This document shows, piece after piece, positions 54,137 through 63,632 of a stretch of 64,000 nucleotides of DNA. Location of the stretch: the NCBI GenBank assembly GCA_040218875.1, contig JAVJQP010000100.1, one strand, 5' to 3'. This DNA comes from Coleofasciculus sp937127375. Lineage in GTDB: Bacteria > Cyanobacteriota > Cyanobacteriia > Cyanobacteriales > Coleofasciculaceae. Below the pieces are notes generated by a model. That model was not told the DNA's origin. It did not search any database and saw only the letters and a list, made by a program, of their open reading frames with translations. A program made the position numbers and the translations under genes. The number at the start of each line of letters is the position of its first letter. The first letter of the stretch is position 1.

Positions 54137-54302
54137 GTTTCTTAGTTTGACAGCTTGCGATCGCATCTTGCTATGCCGTGCCGTTCTTGTGCTGGGCGCT
54201 GTTCGCTTGGGGCTGGGGGTGCTACCGTTTCAGTGGTTTCGCCACCTGTTAGCGGGTGTGAAGGGAACCAGATGGTTGTATCCTACATTCCGCAGATCTT
54301 GA
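54120..54302 (+). pseudogene. Lasso peptide biosynthesis B2 (McjB-like) protein, truncated by an IS
   Basis: About 54 genuine codons: LRKFLSLTACDRILLCRAVLVLGAVRLGLGVLPFQWFRHLLAG is the N-terminal helical part of B2 transglutaminase-like proteases. Full-length members are about 140-150 residues, with the catalytic cysteine after this point. The coding sequence meets the left end of the insertion element at 54282 and stops seven codons later in element sequence. No downstream continuation is found beyond the element, so the catalytic half is deleted, not merely displaced. Confidence 0.78.
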
Positions 54303-56061
54303 CGGACAGCATTAGGAAGGCATAAAAATTTTTTGTTTTCGCGAATAACTTCGGATAATGACCAAAAAATATTACTTGTCTACTCTGATTTATCCATCTT
54401 CAATAATTAAATAGTATTCCCGACAATATTTCCCTAAATGTTTCAATATGTGTTGACGTTCTGACGTTAAATTGCTCACGTATTGCTCCCCTTCTACAGT
54501 TACCAAATGGACGGCTTGAAACATTTGAAATATCCATCTCATTGTCGGTCGGTCTGTTAATTTTTTGACCTGATTTTTCACCGCCTCATTAGCGGCGGCT
54601 AATTCTTGCCTTAGTTTCCTTTGAGCGAGATTATATACTAACAAGCACAGTCCCATTATCATGGCAATCGCTTCTACCCTCTGGGGATTTTTAACAAATA
54701 CACTCGAGGTGAAAAATAACGGATCTTTGAGAAATCTAAATCCTCTTCGATGACGGATTCTCGCCTCTCAACTTGACCGCTAACTTGATAAAATTTTTTC
54801 TCGCTCTTTTCCCCAGGTTGCTTGACTCGTTTTTCTCGACATTCAATTTCTTTTATTTGGTGATATTTCCATGAATTGGAAACTGTTTTTATCGCTTTCT
54901 CTGCGTCGTCTTTACAAGCAAACAACTGTCTGGAAAGCTTGCGTACACTGGCTTGTGCCTTTTTTTCTCGTTTCTCTATCTGCTTGTCTATTTGTTTGAC
55001 CCTTGCTTTTTTTCTCGGTTCGCTTTCTACGACCACCCATCTTTGTTTGATTCCGCCGTATTCACTTTCTCGCTCAGCCATTTTATATCCTTTTATTTGA
55101 CTCTCTTCCCATTCATTCTCTTCAATCTCTACTATTTTATTTTTTGCCTCTTTCACACTTAACGGTACTCTTGTTATCCATTTCATTCCTCTCATCGCTG
55201 ATAAATTATCTGCTGTGTACAAGGGACTATCTCCCACGTATATCCCAGAAAATGTCCACTGTTTTTTAAATTCTTTTAATCTTTCTACAAATACACTTTT
55301 ATCATCCACATTTCCGGAGTTCACTTTTAGATACAATGGCACATCTCCATCTCCAGTTACAATCATGTCAATAATAAATTGTTTCAGGTCAGGTATGCGT
55401 ATCTCTCGAATATCCATGAACTATTTCTATGGCTTTCATTTCGGCTTCTACTTCTTGCTCTTCTCCTTCAATTCTCTCACTACTTTTTTCCTTTGTTTCA
55501 TACTCTCCTTCAACTGACATTGAACTTCCATCTATATGAACGCTTTTCATTTCTACTTGAAAAATATGCGTCGCTTTTAGGGATACTGCTGTAAATATTT
55601 TCGTTATTCCCGCTCGGTGGTATTTATCTAATCCTCTTCCTAGTCGATCATCATTCAAATGTTCCGGTAATACTCCTTCTCCTATTAGGTGTTCGGTGGC
55701 TTTTCCCACGAAAAAGTTTTCAAATAGATATAGTGGGGCGCTCAAAAATCCCAAGCCATTCAAAATCATCGCTTTCATGACTTGTCCAGGGCTGAGAGTT
55801 TCTTTTTTTCTTATTCCCACTATTTTATTCACTTCTTCCACCAATCCTATCTCATCTATTATTCCCGCTACTATTCCTAAATGGTCTAAATTTTCGATTT
55901 TTAAAGCAGACTGGCTCTCTTTCATGCTTTTTCCCTCTTCGTCTTTGACTCTATTATTTTACCTGAAAAATACCTGAAACAATCCCTGGACATACATTTG
56001 GTGTTTTCATTCATTTATTTTTATCTCTATAAATTCTGTTGAAATATCTGCGGAATGTAGG
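54282..56061 (-). mobile_element. IS1634/IS4-type insertion element (about 1780 bp), degraded
   Basis: Ends are perfect 16-bp inverted repeats: cctacattccgcagat at 54282-54297 and atctgcggaatgtagg at 56046-56061. It contains one transposase gene on the minus strand, broken by frameshifts. No clear target duplication is visible (left flank ggttgtat, right flank ctaaatct), and the two flanks belong to different genes, which suggests that a deletion started at the element. Confidence 0.85.
54390..55925 (-). pseudogene. IS1634-type transposase with two frameshifts
   Basis: Three consecutive frames make one transposase. 55389-55925 is the N-terminal DUF4277-like part plus the first DDE acid (HIDGSSMSVEG). 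54674-55417 continues from a GYSRD / RIPDLKQF overlap and has the second acid (YVGDSPLYTADNL). 54390-54662 is the C-terminal part (AMIMGLCLLVYNLAQRKLR). The first shift lies at about 55390-55417. The second lies at about 54725-54750, where the correct frame would read RGFRFLKDPLFF but the open frame reads EEDLDFSKIRYF. The enzyme is inactive unless frameshifting occurs twice. Confidence 0.85.
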
Positions 56062-56346
56062 CTAAATCTCAACACCGTCCTATCCCGCCGAGAAAATATC
56101 CTATTTACACTGGACAAAGACGACGAAAAAATTTATGTCAAATTCTACAAAAAGACCCTGGATTTCCCCCGCTTTGTCGAACTCTCCCTGACTACCCTAC
56201 TCCAAGACAACAGCTTCGCCGTCAAAGATATCGGCGGACTGATTACCGACGAAGGCAAACTTGACCTCGCCACTAAATTTGTTCAGGAAGGGTTTCTCAC
56301 CATTGAGAATATAAATACCGAACACGAAGAAGTTGTAGCTGACTAA
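56062..56346 (+). pseudogene. C-terminal stub of a JmjC/cupin-like protein
   Basis: 94 codons open from the element's right end: LSRRENILFTLDKDDEKIYVKFYKKTLDFPRFVELS, then DNSFAVKDIGGLITDEGKLDLATKFVQEGFLTI. This resembles the winged-helix tail of JmjC-type cupin (RoxA-like) oxygenases, about a quarter of a normal protein. The catalytic cupin domain is missing. It is co-directional with the B1/B2 genes, so it was probably another enzyme of the same peptide cluster before the deletion. Assignment is from the tail only. Confidence 0.6.
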
Positions 56347-56678
56347 GCAACAGCATACCCAGTGTATTGCCTCACACTAGGCTCATGAAATCCCAAAACA
56401 ATATAATCCTTGGGAATCCCAGCTTGTACCAGTTCGTTCGCTATCCCATCTTCTGTTCCATCCCGTTGAATCCACACTTTGCCATCAATAATATCGACAT
56501 GAATCAGACAACCATGAATTCGTCTATCATTCCCCCAACCTACAGACACAATCAGATAACGATTGGTTTCGCGGTCAAAAACGGCTTCATTTTGAATCTC
56601 CCCGTAAGCATAAGAAAGATGAGTGTATTGTTTCAGCACATCTTGAACAATCTGGGAGTGCTTTTTTAAGGTATCCAT
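56343..56678 (-). CDS. xisI: XisI family protein
   Basis: 111 residues, full length. MDTLKKHSQIVQDVLKQYTHL, FDRETNRYLIVSVGWGNDRRIHGCLIHVDII and the KVWIQRDGTEDGIANELVQAGIPKDYIVLGFH motif are diagnostic for XisI, named as one of the fdxN-element excision factors in heterocystous cyanobacteria. Here it is paired with xisH and overlaps it by 13 bases. Most xisHI pairs are far from any fdxN element, so excision control is not implied. Confidence 0.93.
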   Translation of the reverse strand: MDTLKKHSQIVQDVLKQYTHLSYAYGEIQNEAVFDRETNRYLIVSVGWGNDRRIHGCLIHVDIIDGKVWIQRDGTEDGIANELVQAGIPKDYIVLGFHEPSVRQYTGYAVA

Positions 56679-57082
56679 TGCACAATATCCTCTGTTTTCG
56701 AGTCAAAAACAATGAGCTTGAGGCGTCGCTTTTGTAGTAACTTTTTACCAATAGGTTCTTCAAACAATTCCAAAAAAGTAATTCTGCGAATGGCTAGATA
56801 TAAATTACGGTCAGGTTCAACGTCTTCTAGAACATCAGCATACAAAATGTATTGACCTAAGGCATTTTTAAGGTCTTCGATTTCGGATGCACCCACAAAA
56901 CTCTTAACTTCTACAGCTATCTTATCGTCTTCCTTTTCAGCTGCCAATAGTTTTTCTGCCCCCAAGTCTACAAACAAATCCTTAGCACCTACCTTCAAAA
57001 CCAAGGGGTCGTGGGTAATTGTCCACCCGTCTTTAATCAGAGCATTTTTAACATTGTAATGATAAATATCTCGTGCTGGCAT
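56666..57082 (-). CDS. xisH: XisH family protein
   Basis: 138 residues from the ATG at 57082, which gives the conserved start MPARDIYHYNVKNALIKDGWTITHDP. The motifs DLGAEKLLAAEK and KIAVEVKSFVGASEIEDLKNALGQY give an E-x-K arrangement of a PD-(D/E)XK nuclease-like fold. XisH and XisI always occur together. The pair is inserted, on the opposite strand, between the cupin stub and the ABC exporter. Confidence 0.93.
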   Translation of the reverse strand: MPARDIYHYNVKNALIKDGWTITHDPLVLKVGAKDLFVDLGAEKLLAAEKEDDKIAVEVKSFVGASEIEDLKNALGQYILYADVLEDVEPDRNLYLAIRRITFLELFEEPIGKKLLQKRRLKLIVFDSKTEDIVQWIP

Positions 57083-57111
57083 AAAAATGCTGAATTTCAA
57101 CTATATTATCA

Positions 57112-58890
57112 ATGCCTAAACTTAAACGCGCCATCCTCTTAGTCTGGCAAAGTGCGCCCAGATTAACCGGGATTAAAGTCGCCCTAATTATCCTCCAGGG
57201 CATCCTCCCGCTAGCCTCCCTCTACCTAACGAAAGTAGTGGTTGATACTCTTTCTGCTAGTCTCACCACTCCTAACCAGGAAGCTGCATTCAGTCAAATC
57301 ATGGTATTGCTGGCGATCGCAGGTATTGTTATCCTGGCAACGACTCTGTGCGAATCATCCGCTAATTTAGTCAGTACCCTACAAGCCCAGCGCGTCACTG
57401 ACTTTATGGAAGGTATCCTCCATGCCAAGTCCATTGAAGTGGACTTAGAACACTACGAGGATGCCGAATACTACGATAAGCTGCAACGGGCGCAACGAGA
57501 AGCCCCATCACGACCCACTCAAATTGTAGACCGCCTCACCCAAATCGGTAAAAATAGCATATCCTTACTGGCAATTGTCGGTTTACTGCTCTCCTTTCAC
57601 TGGGGAATGGCTGGGGTTCTCTTTGTCGTCGCCATCCCTTCGGTGCTAGTCCGCTTAAAATTCGCCAAAATCATGTATCGTTGGCAGCGGGAGAAAACTT
57701 CAATCCGACGCCGTGCGGGATACTACAGCGCCTTACTCACCAGAGATAGAGTTGCTAAAGAAATTCGCCTATTTAATTTAGGTTCTCTATTTAGCGAACG
57801 ATTTCGCCAGTTACGTTGGCAACTCTACCACGAAAGCTTCGCCATTGCCACTCGGCGTTCTGCGGCTAATTTAGGCGCTCAAGCCTTGGCTGGATTGATT
57901 ATGTTTGCCGCCTATGGGTTTATTATCCATCAAACCGTCCACGGTATTCTTACTCTAGGCGATCTAGCCCTTTATCATCAAGCCTTTAAGCAAGGACAAG
58001 GTGCATTTCAAGGATTATTAGGGGCATTTTCTAGTCTTTATGAAGAAAGCCTATTTTTAACTGACCTCTACGAATTCCTTGACCTAAAACCCAAAATCAC
58101 CGAACCCTTACATCCTCAACCCATCCCCCAACCCCTCACAACCGGGATCACTTTCAACAATATAAGTTTTCAGTATGCCACAACTACCCGCCAAGCCTTA
58201 AACGATATTTCCCTGACTATCAAACCGGGAGAAACCATCGCCCTAGTTGGGGAAAACGGTTCTGGAAAAACCACCCTAATTAAACTCCTCTGCCGCCTTT
58301 ATGACCCAACTACTGGTAACATTACCATTGATGGCATCGACCTGCGCCACTTTAAAATTACCGACCTCCGACAACAGATCAGCGTCATCTTCCAAGACTA
58401 CATGAAATACCACCTAACCGCCCAAGAAAATATCTGGTTAGGTAATATCGAACTCTCTTCCACAGATGAACAAATCAGCAAAGCCGCCTATCGTTCTGGT
58501 GCCGATGAAGTCATCAACAGCTTACCCCAACGCTATGACACCATGCTAGGTAAACTATTTGAACAGGGAGAAGAACTCAGCATCGGTCAATGGCAGAAAA
58601 TAGCCCTCGCCAGGGCATTTTTGCGCGATTCCCAAGTCATTGTTTTAGATGAACCCACTAGCGCCTTAGACCCCAAAGCCGAATACGAAGTATTTAAGAA
58701 ATTCCGCCAACTCATTCAAGACCAAGCGGCTATTCTGATCAGCCATCGCCTCTCCACCGTGAAAATGGCAGACCGTATCTATGTTATGGCAAACGGCTCA
58801 ATTATTGAAAGCGGTACTCATGAGGAACTAATGCAACTCGATGGGACGTACACTCACTTATTTGAAACCCAAGCTCAACATTACCGTTAA
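57112..58890 (+). CDS. ABC exporter (fused membrane and ATPase domains), probable RiPP exporter
   Basis: 592 residues: an N-terminal six-helix membrane domain (about 15-310) and a C-terminal ATPase. Walker A GENGSGKT is at 380-387; the Q-loop (VIFQDYMKYHLT), signature LSIGQWQKIALARAF, Walker B VIVLDEPTSALD and H-loop (ISHRLST) are intact. The degenerate LSIGQ signature and the start (LKRAILLVWQSAPRLTGIKVALIILQGILPLASLYLTKVVVD) are seen in exporters of lasso and related peptide clusters. No C39 peptidase domain. Its place downstream of B1/B2 remnants and before a nucleotidyltransferase supports a peptide exporter. Confidence 0.88.
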   Translation: MPKLKRAILLVWQSAPRLTGIKVALIILQGILPLASLYLTKVVVDTLSASLTTPNQEAAFSQIMVLLAIAGIVILATTLCESSANLVSTLQAQRVTDFMEGILHAKSIEVDLEHYEDAEYYDKLQRAQREAPSRPTQIVDRLTQIGKNSISLLAIVGLLLSFHWGMAGVLFVVAIPSVLVRLKFAKIMYRWQREKTSIRRRAGYYSALLTRDRVAKEIRLFNLGSLFSERFRQLRWQLYHESFAIATRRSAANLGAQALAGLIMFAAYGFIIHQTVHGILTLGDLALYHQAFKQGQGAFQGLLGAFSSLYEESLFLTDLYEFLDLKPKITEPLHPQPIPQPLTTGITFNNISFQYATTTRQALNDISLTIKPGETIALVGENGSGKTTLIKLLCRLYDPTTGNITIDGIDLRHFKITDLRQQISVIFQDYMKYHLTAQENIWLGNIELSSTDEQISKAAYRSGADEVINSLPQRYDTMLGKLFEQGEELSIGQWQKIALARAFLRDSQVIVLDEPTSALDPKAEYEVFKKFRQLIQDQAAILISHRLSTVKMADRIYVMANGSIIESGTHEELMQLDGTYTHLFETQAQHYR

Positions 58891-58912
58891 CCTGCCCAAA
58901 TCCTATACAACT

Positions 58913-60040
58913 CTAAATCAATTCCTGTCGCACAAAATCGCAAACATACTGAATCTTATTAGATAGCTTTTCCCGAATTCTGATATAAAATATAAACCGT
59001 TGCATCATCGCGCTGAGATTAAAGTCTTGGCGACTAGCAATATCAGCCGAATCATTTACATTCTCAAAGAAATTCCGACATACCTGAGCCGCTAGCGATA
59101 CCGCTACTGAGTCGGCTTGGACGTTTAACTCAATCTCTGGAGGGAGAGTAGCACCTACAAGCTCTCTAGCTAAAATAAGACCAAAATAGAGCATACGCAA
59201 CCCCCCCAATTTATTAGCCGTTTCAATAACCCCTTGCCAATTTAACTCTGGATAAGCCTGAATAACTTGTGCAATATCGCAAACCTTAATCAGCTTTTCC
59301 AGTCGCCCCAACTTTTCCCAACAGTCTTTAGCCACTTGAACGCACAGAATCAACAGTAAATCCTCTGGGGAAAAGCTCACCACTGTTGTCTCCAGCAAAG
59401 GCACCGATTGTAAACGCTGCCATAACCCCTCAAAATCTAGATAAAACGGGAAATAGGATGGAGCAATTCCTTGATGAATATCCACCTCAATTTGGCGATT
59501 ATCATCGACAAAACACTGCTCCCAGTCATATTGAAGCTTTAACTGATATCCTTGAGTAATCAGCAACGCTTCCGTTTTGAGAAAGTCCTGTTCTCGGACT
59601 AAAATATCAATATCAACAAACTGTCGCAGCGCCAGATCCCCATAAACAGAAGCCGCCAAGATAGAGCCTTTGAAAGGAATAGCCGGAATTTGATGGGTTT
59701 CAAATAGGTTCAGGAGTTTGATTAATTCTTCGCTCAGAAATAAAGTATATAGAGCGTTCGTCTGGAACCGCAGCCGTAGTTGATTCAGAATAGTCTGAGG
59801 AACAACTTCTGAACAGGTACTGTTAAGACTTTGATACAGGAGGGGTAAAACCCCGTGTCTATCAGCCATTTGGATTAAATGCGCCCAGTTGATGTTTGAC
59901 TCAACTAATGTTTTGATAGATTTAGCTGTTGTCGTATTTATTTGGGTGCGGCTACAGCACAGGAGTAGATCAAGTTCTGGGTGAGTCGCTACTTCTGGAG
60001 ATTTAGTGCTAACTGTATTATTTATAAGTTTTTGAGCCAT
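58913..60040 (-). CDS. Nucleotidyltransferase family protein (PF14907-type)
   Basis: About 375 residues from the ATG at 60040; the frame extends to 60073 only with a TTG start inside the divergent neighbour. The nucleotidyltransferase core reads IPFKGSILAASVYGDLALRQFVDIDILV, giving the G-S and D-x-D metal site, then EVDIHQGIAP. A helical C-terminal half follows. Such proteins occur repeatedly in lasso peptide and other RiPP clusters, where they may modify the peptide or confer self-protection. It converges with the ABC exporter and diverges from the threonine dehydratase-like gene. Confidence 0.82.
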   Translation of the reverse strand: MAQKLINNTVSTKSPEVATHPELDLLLCCSRTQINTTTAKSIKTLVESNINWAHLIQMADRHGVLPLLYQSLNSTCSEVVPQTILNQLRLRFQTNALYTLFLSEELIKLLNLFETHQIPAIPFKGSILAASVYGDLALRQFVDIDILVREQDFLKTEALLITQGYQLKLQYDWEQCFVDDNRQIEVDIHQGIAPSYFPFYLDFEGLWQRLQSVPLLETTVVSFSPEDLLLILCVQVAKDCWEKLGRLEKLIKVCDIAQVIQAYPELNWQGVIETANKLGGLRMLYFGLILARELVGATLPPEIELNVQADSVAVSLAAQVCRNFFENVNDSADIASRQDFNLSAMMQRFIFYIRIREKLSNKIQYVCDFVRQELI

Positions 60041-60061
60041 ATTAATAATGACTATTGACGA

Positions 60062-61036
60062 ATGACAAACCAATCATTATCTGTTACCTATACCGACATC
60101 GAAGCCGCCGTTAAGCGCTTGAGAACCCACGCTCATCTTACACCCGTTCTCACCTCTACCACTGTCAACCAACGTACCCAAGCTCAGGTTTTCTTCAAAT
60201 GCGAGAACTTTCAACGCACAGGTTCCTTTAAATTTCGTGGTGCATTTAACGCCCTATCTCAACTCTCAACTGCCCAGAAACAACAGGGTGTGATTACCTA
60301 CTCATCCGGCAACCATGCCCAAGCGATCGCCCTATCCGGTCAACTCCTCCACATCCCAACCACCATTGTCATGCCAGAAAATGCCCCAGATGTCAAGCTA
60401 GCGGCAACTCGTGGTTACGGCGCTGAAGTGATCCTCTATGAACCCGCAGAAACCATCCGAGAGGAACTCGCCAAGAAACTAGCAGCCGAACGACATCTGA
60501 CGATTATCCCACCCTACGACCACCCTGATATTATCGCCGGACAAGGTACCGTTGCCCAAGAACTAATTGAACAAATCGGTCAACTAGATATCTTACTCGT
60601 CTGTTGTGGTGGCGGCGGTTTACTCTCCGGCTGTGCGATTACCGCCAAAAGCTTATTTCCCAATTGCCGAGTGATTGGCGTTGAACCCGAACGCGCTGAT
60701 GATGCTACTCGCTCGTTTTACAGCAAAACCCTCCATAAATGCCATAACCCAGACACCATTGCTGATGGCGCTCGTACCCCATCTTTGGGTCAGTTTACCT
60801 TTCCCTTAGTCCTCAATTATGTCGATGACATGATCACTGTCTCCGAAGATGCCATTCGTCGCACCCTCACCTTCTTATGGGAACGCCTAAAAATTGTCGT
60901 TGAACCCACAGGTACACTCGCCGCCGCTGCTTTACTCGAAGGACGAATCACCGCACCCGGAAAGCGAATCGGCGTGATTATTAGCGGTGGCAATGTAGAC
61001 TTGACAAAATTACCTCAACTGTTTGGTACTAGGTAA
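60062..61036 (+). CDS. Threonine/serine dehydratase-like PLP enzyme (catabolic type)
   Basis: 324 residues. A fold-type II PLP enzyme: lysine K57 in RTGSFKFRGA forms the Schiff base, SSGNHAQAIA binds the substrate carboxylate, and CCGGGGLLSGC holds the phosphate. There is no C-terminal ACT regulatory domain, so it is not the feedback-inhibited biosynthetic IlvA. Catabolic threonine dehydratase, serine racemase or hydroxyaspartate ammonia-lyase are all possible. The gene diverges from the nucleotidyltransferase gene with only 21 bp between starts. Confidence 0.9.
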   Translation: MTNQSLSVTYTDIEAAVKRLRTHAHLTPVLTSTTVNQRTQAQVFFKCENFQRTGSFKFRGAFNALSQLSTAQKQQGVITYSSGNHAQAIALSGQLLHIPTTIVMPENAPDVKLAATRGYGAEVILYEPAETIREELAKKLAAERHLTIIPPYDHPDIIAGQGTVAQELIEQIGQLDILLVCCGGGGLLSGCAITAKSLFPNCRVIGVEPERADDATRSFYSKTLHKCHNPDTIADGARTPSLGQFTFPLVLNYVDDMITVSEDAIRRTLTFLWERLKIVVEPTGTLAAAALLEGRITAPGKRIGVIISGGNVDLTKLPQLFGTR

Positions 61037-61103
61037 CACTTTTATACCCATAAGGCGGACATGATAGAAGCATGGATTAAGCTCAGAAGCTAGGGTTTTG
61101 TTC

Positions 61104-62024
61104 TTAACGGTGGTGAAATTCGACAACATTTTCTCGAATCACGACATCATAGTGACTATAGAAGTCTTGCCCCAATAATCCCACGTCTAAATTTGCCCCG
61201 CCGATCGCGACGTTTATATTCTGTTGAGCTGCTTCTCCGACAGCGATAGATTTAACTTGACCAATGGCAAATTTAACCCCCTTAGCACTGGCTGTATCGG
61301 CAGTAATTTCACCCTCTGGAACTACACCCAGACGCTGCGCCATGGCTTGAGTAATGACTGTACCACTTGCCCCTGTATCAACAACCATATTAAAGGTTTG
61401 TTCGCCATTAAACGTTACTTCAATCACGGGAGTTTGACCAATTCGCTGCTTGATTGGTGCTTTAACGATTTTTGGGGTTTCTATATTTCCCGGTAACGGG
61501 TTCTCGGATGTCGCCGGATTTGCCTGATCTGTGTCTGAAGAATCCGGGGATTTCGTAACTGTTTTGGTGGCGACACTGAGGGGTTCAGGATCAGGGAGAC
61601 GAGGGCTAGTGGCTTGTTGTTGGGCAATGTTAAGATTGCCTTGATATTCAGCGATTTTCGATTGCGCGATCGCATAGTTGGGACTCGACGACGACACGGA
61701 TTCCAAAAGTGCGATCGCCTCTTGCCAACGGCTGATCACTAACTGCCAATCATCCCCCGATTGAGCCGATTGACTAATCGTTGCGGCACTATAGGCAGCA
61801 TCTAGCGCTTGTTTATAAAGTTCTGTGGCAGTTGGCTGTGTCTGGGTTTCCGCCGATTCCGGAGGTGTCGAGGGTTGAGGGGAAACCCTGGGCGTTGTCG
61901 AGGTAACAATGGGTTGAGAGGAGTCTTCCAGACGCCCTGAGGACTCCAAACGACTACAAGCCCCTGTGGTTAAGGCTAAGGTGCCAGAAATAAACAGAAT
62001 GACGACGCGATCGCAAGATAACAT
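61104..62024 (-). CDS. Retropepsin-like aspartic protease, lipoprotein
   Basis: 306 residues. A lipoprotein-type signal (VVILFISGTLALTTGAC, cysteine at about 23) is followed by a proline/serine linker, a helical TPR-like segment (about 70-130, ELYKQALDAAYSAATISQ) and a C-terminal single-lobe aspartic protease domain with active-site D216-T-G218 (MVVDTGASGTVI) and a late hydrophobic-hydrophobic-G motif (DVGLLGQDF). Single-lobe enzymes act as dimers. It should face the periplasm; the substrate is unknown. Confidence 0.9.
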   Translation of the reverse strand: MLSCDRVVILFISGTLALTTGACSRLESSGRLEDSSQPIVTSTTPRVSPQPSTPPESAETQTQPTATELYKQALDAAYSAATISQSAQSGDDWQLVISRWQEAIALLESVSSSSPNYAIAQSKIAEYQGNLNIAQQQATSPRLPDPEPLSVATKTVTKSPDSSDTDQANPATSENPLPGNIETPKIVKAPIKQRIGQTPVIEVTFNGEQTFNMVVDTGASGTVITQAMAQRLGVVPEGEITADTASAKGVKFAIGQVKSIAVGEAAQQNINVAIGGANLDVGLLGQDFYSHYDVVIRENVVEFHHR

Positions 62025-62246
62025 AGGCTCAAAAAGCTCTTGAGCAATTTATCTTTATTATGAACGAACGCTTTCGTATTTTTCTAGTATCATTTAAGCG
62101 CTAAAAAATCAAGATCAATTTTGCTGATCCGAAGGCAGACGACAACTGATCTTGCTCAGGCGGTAGGTAATCCACGACTATAAAAGTCACACTCTAATAA
62201 CCTTTATCCATTCATGAATGTTTGGTGTAGGTGGCATTACGGTGAA

Positions 62247-62354
62247 GGCGGTTAACATTTCAACCATCAAGGTGAAATCGACGCCCTAGTAATGCTTATT
62301 TCCCTTCAAATTTCCTCATAGCTTCCTTCCCCCAGACTGATTCAGTCGGGGGAA
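62247..62354 (+). ncRNA. Candidate structured RNA with terminator upstream of carA
   Basis: The divergent spacer 62025-62483 contains a hairpin (ggcg-gttaac-atttca ... tgaaat-cga-cgcc, 62247-62285) followed by a strong terminator hairpin (ttccccc-a-gact-gattc-agtc-gggggaa, 62327-62354) and a T-run. No plus-strand gene precedes it. The structure could end a small RNA or attenuate carA, whose ATG lies 130 bp further on. I do not recognise a known family. Confidence 0.35.
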
Positions 62355-62483
62355 TTTTCACGATCGCCACCCAAAGTCCTCGCCAGTTTTTCCGTTGTCA
62401 TGGGATAATAGCGCCTCAGTTGAGTGTTCGAGTTATCGTACTCTTAGAATAAAAATCAACCAGCCATTAACAACACACTGCTT

Positions 62484-63632
62484 ATGCCTATTTCAGCAGC
62501 TACACCAGCGCTTCTGGTACTGGCGGATGGAACATCCTACCAGGGTTGGTCTTTCGGCGCTTCAGGTACGGCGATTGGAGAAGTTGTCTTTAACACCGCC
62601 ATGACGGGGTATCAAGAAGTGGCAACCGATCCCAGCTACTGTGGTCAGATTGTCACCTTTACCTATCCCGAACTGGGAAACACGGGAGTTAACCCAGAGG
62701 ATGAAGAATCAACCCATCCTCAGATCCGGGGTGCGATCGCCCGAAATATTTGTTGGCGTCCCAGTAATTGGCGCTCAACCCAATCTTTACCCGACTACCT
62801 CAAGGAACACAAGATTCTCGGAATTTACGGGATTGATACGAGGGCGCTGACTCGCAAACTGCGCTCAACCGGGGCGATGAATGGTGGTATTTCCACAGAA
62901 ATTCTTGATCCCGGCAAATTGCTGCAACAAGTGCAAGCTGCGCCGAGTATGGCGGGGTTAAATCTGGTGCAGGAAGTGACAACCAAAGCGGTTTACGAGT
63001 GGTCTGAAACCACGGATAATCATTGGGAGTTTCGTCCCTCGGCAGAATCGGCGGCGGGTGCCCCCTTAACGGTAGTGGCGATCGATTTTGGCATCAAACG
63101 CAATATTCTGCGGCGTTTAGCCAGCTATGGTTGTCGTGTGATCGTGGTGCCAGCGGATACATCCCCGGAAGACATTCTTAAGTACAACCCCGATGGTATT
63201 TTCCTCTCGAACGGACCCGGTGATCCAGCGGCGGTGAGGGACGGGATTGAAACGACCAAAGCCTTGTTAGAACACCGAAAACCCCTGTTTGGCATCTGCA
63301 TGGGACACCAGATATTGGGTCTTTCGATGGGTGCTGAAACCTTTAAGCTAAAATTTGGACATCGTGGGTTAAATCACCCGGCTGGGTTACAGCAACGGGT
63401 AGAAATTACCAGCCAAAACCATGGATTTGCCATCAATTCTGAGTCCTTAGGGGCGGATGTGGAAATTACGCACCTCAACCTGAATGACCGGACTGTGGCA
63501 GGATTGCGTCATAAGACGCTACCATTCTTCTCGGTGCAATACCATCCAGAAGCGAGTCCGGGTCCTCATGATGCCGACTACTTGTTTGATCAGTTTGTCG
63601 AATCCATGCGATCGCACAAAACCCCTACTTAA
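62484..63632 (+). CDS. carA: Carbamoyl-phosphate synthase small subunit
   Basis: 382 residues, normal length. The N-terminal CPSase domain has the conserved GEVVFNTAMTGYQEVATDPSY start, and the C-terminal class I glutamine amidotransferase domain has nucleophile C272 in GICMGHQILG and the H354-P-E356 pair in QYHPEASPGP. It releases ammonia from glutamine for the large subunit CarB, feeding pyrimidine and arginine synthesis; carB is not in the window. The gene stands alone, as usual in cyanobacteria. Confidence 0.97.
   Translation: MPISAATPALLVLADGTSYQGWSFGASGTAIGEVVFNTAMTGYQEVATDPSYCGQIVTFTYPELGNTGVNPEDEESTHPQIRGAIARNICWRPSNWRSTQSLPDYLKEHKILGIYGIDTRALTRKLRSTGAMNGGISTEILDPGKLLQQVQAAPSMAGLNLVQEVTTKAVYEWSETTDNHWEFRPSAESAAGAPLTVVAIDFGIKRNILRRLASYGCRVIVVPADTSPEDILKYNPDGIFLSNGPGDPAAVRDGIETTKALLEHRKPLFGICMGHQILGLSMGAETFKLKFGHRGLNHPAGLQQRVEITSQNHGFAINSESLGADVEITHLNLNDRTVAGLRHKTLPFFSVQYHPEASPGPHDADYLFDQFVESMRSHKTPT

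Noticed and set aside
56343..57082. An fdxN-type programmed excision element because xisH and xisI are present
   Set aside because: No xisF-type recombinase, no interrupted gene with direct-repeat ends and no excision site are visible; xisHI pairs are common outside such elements.
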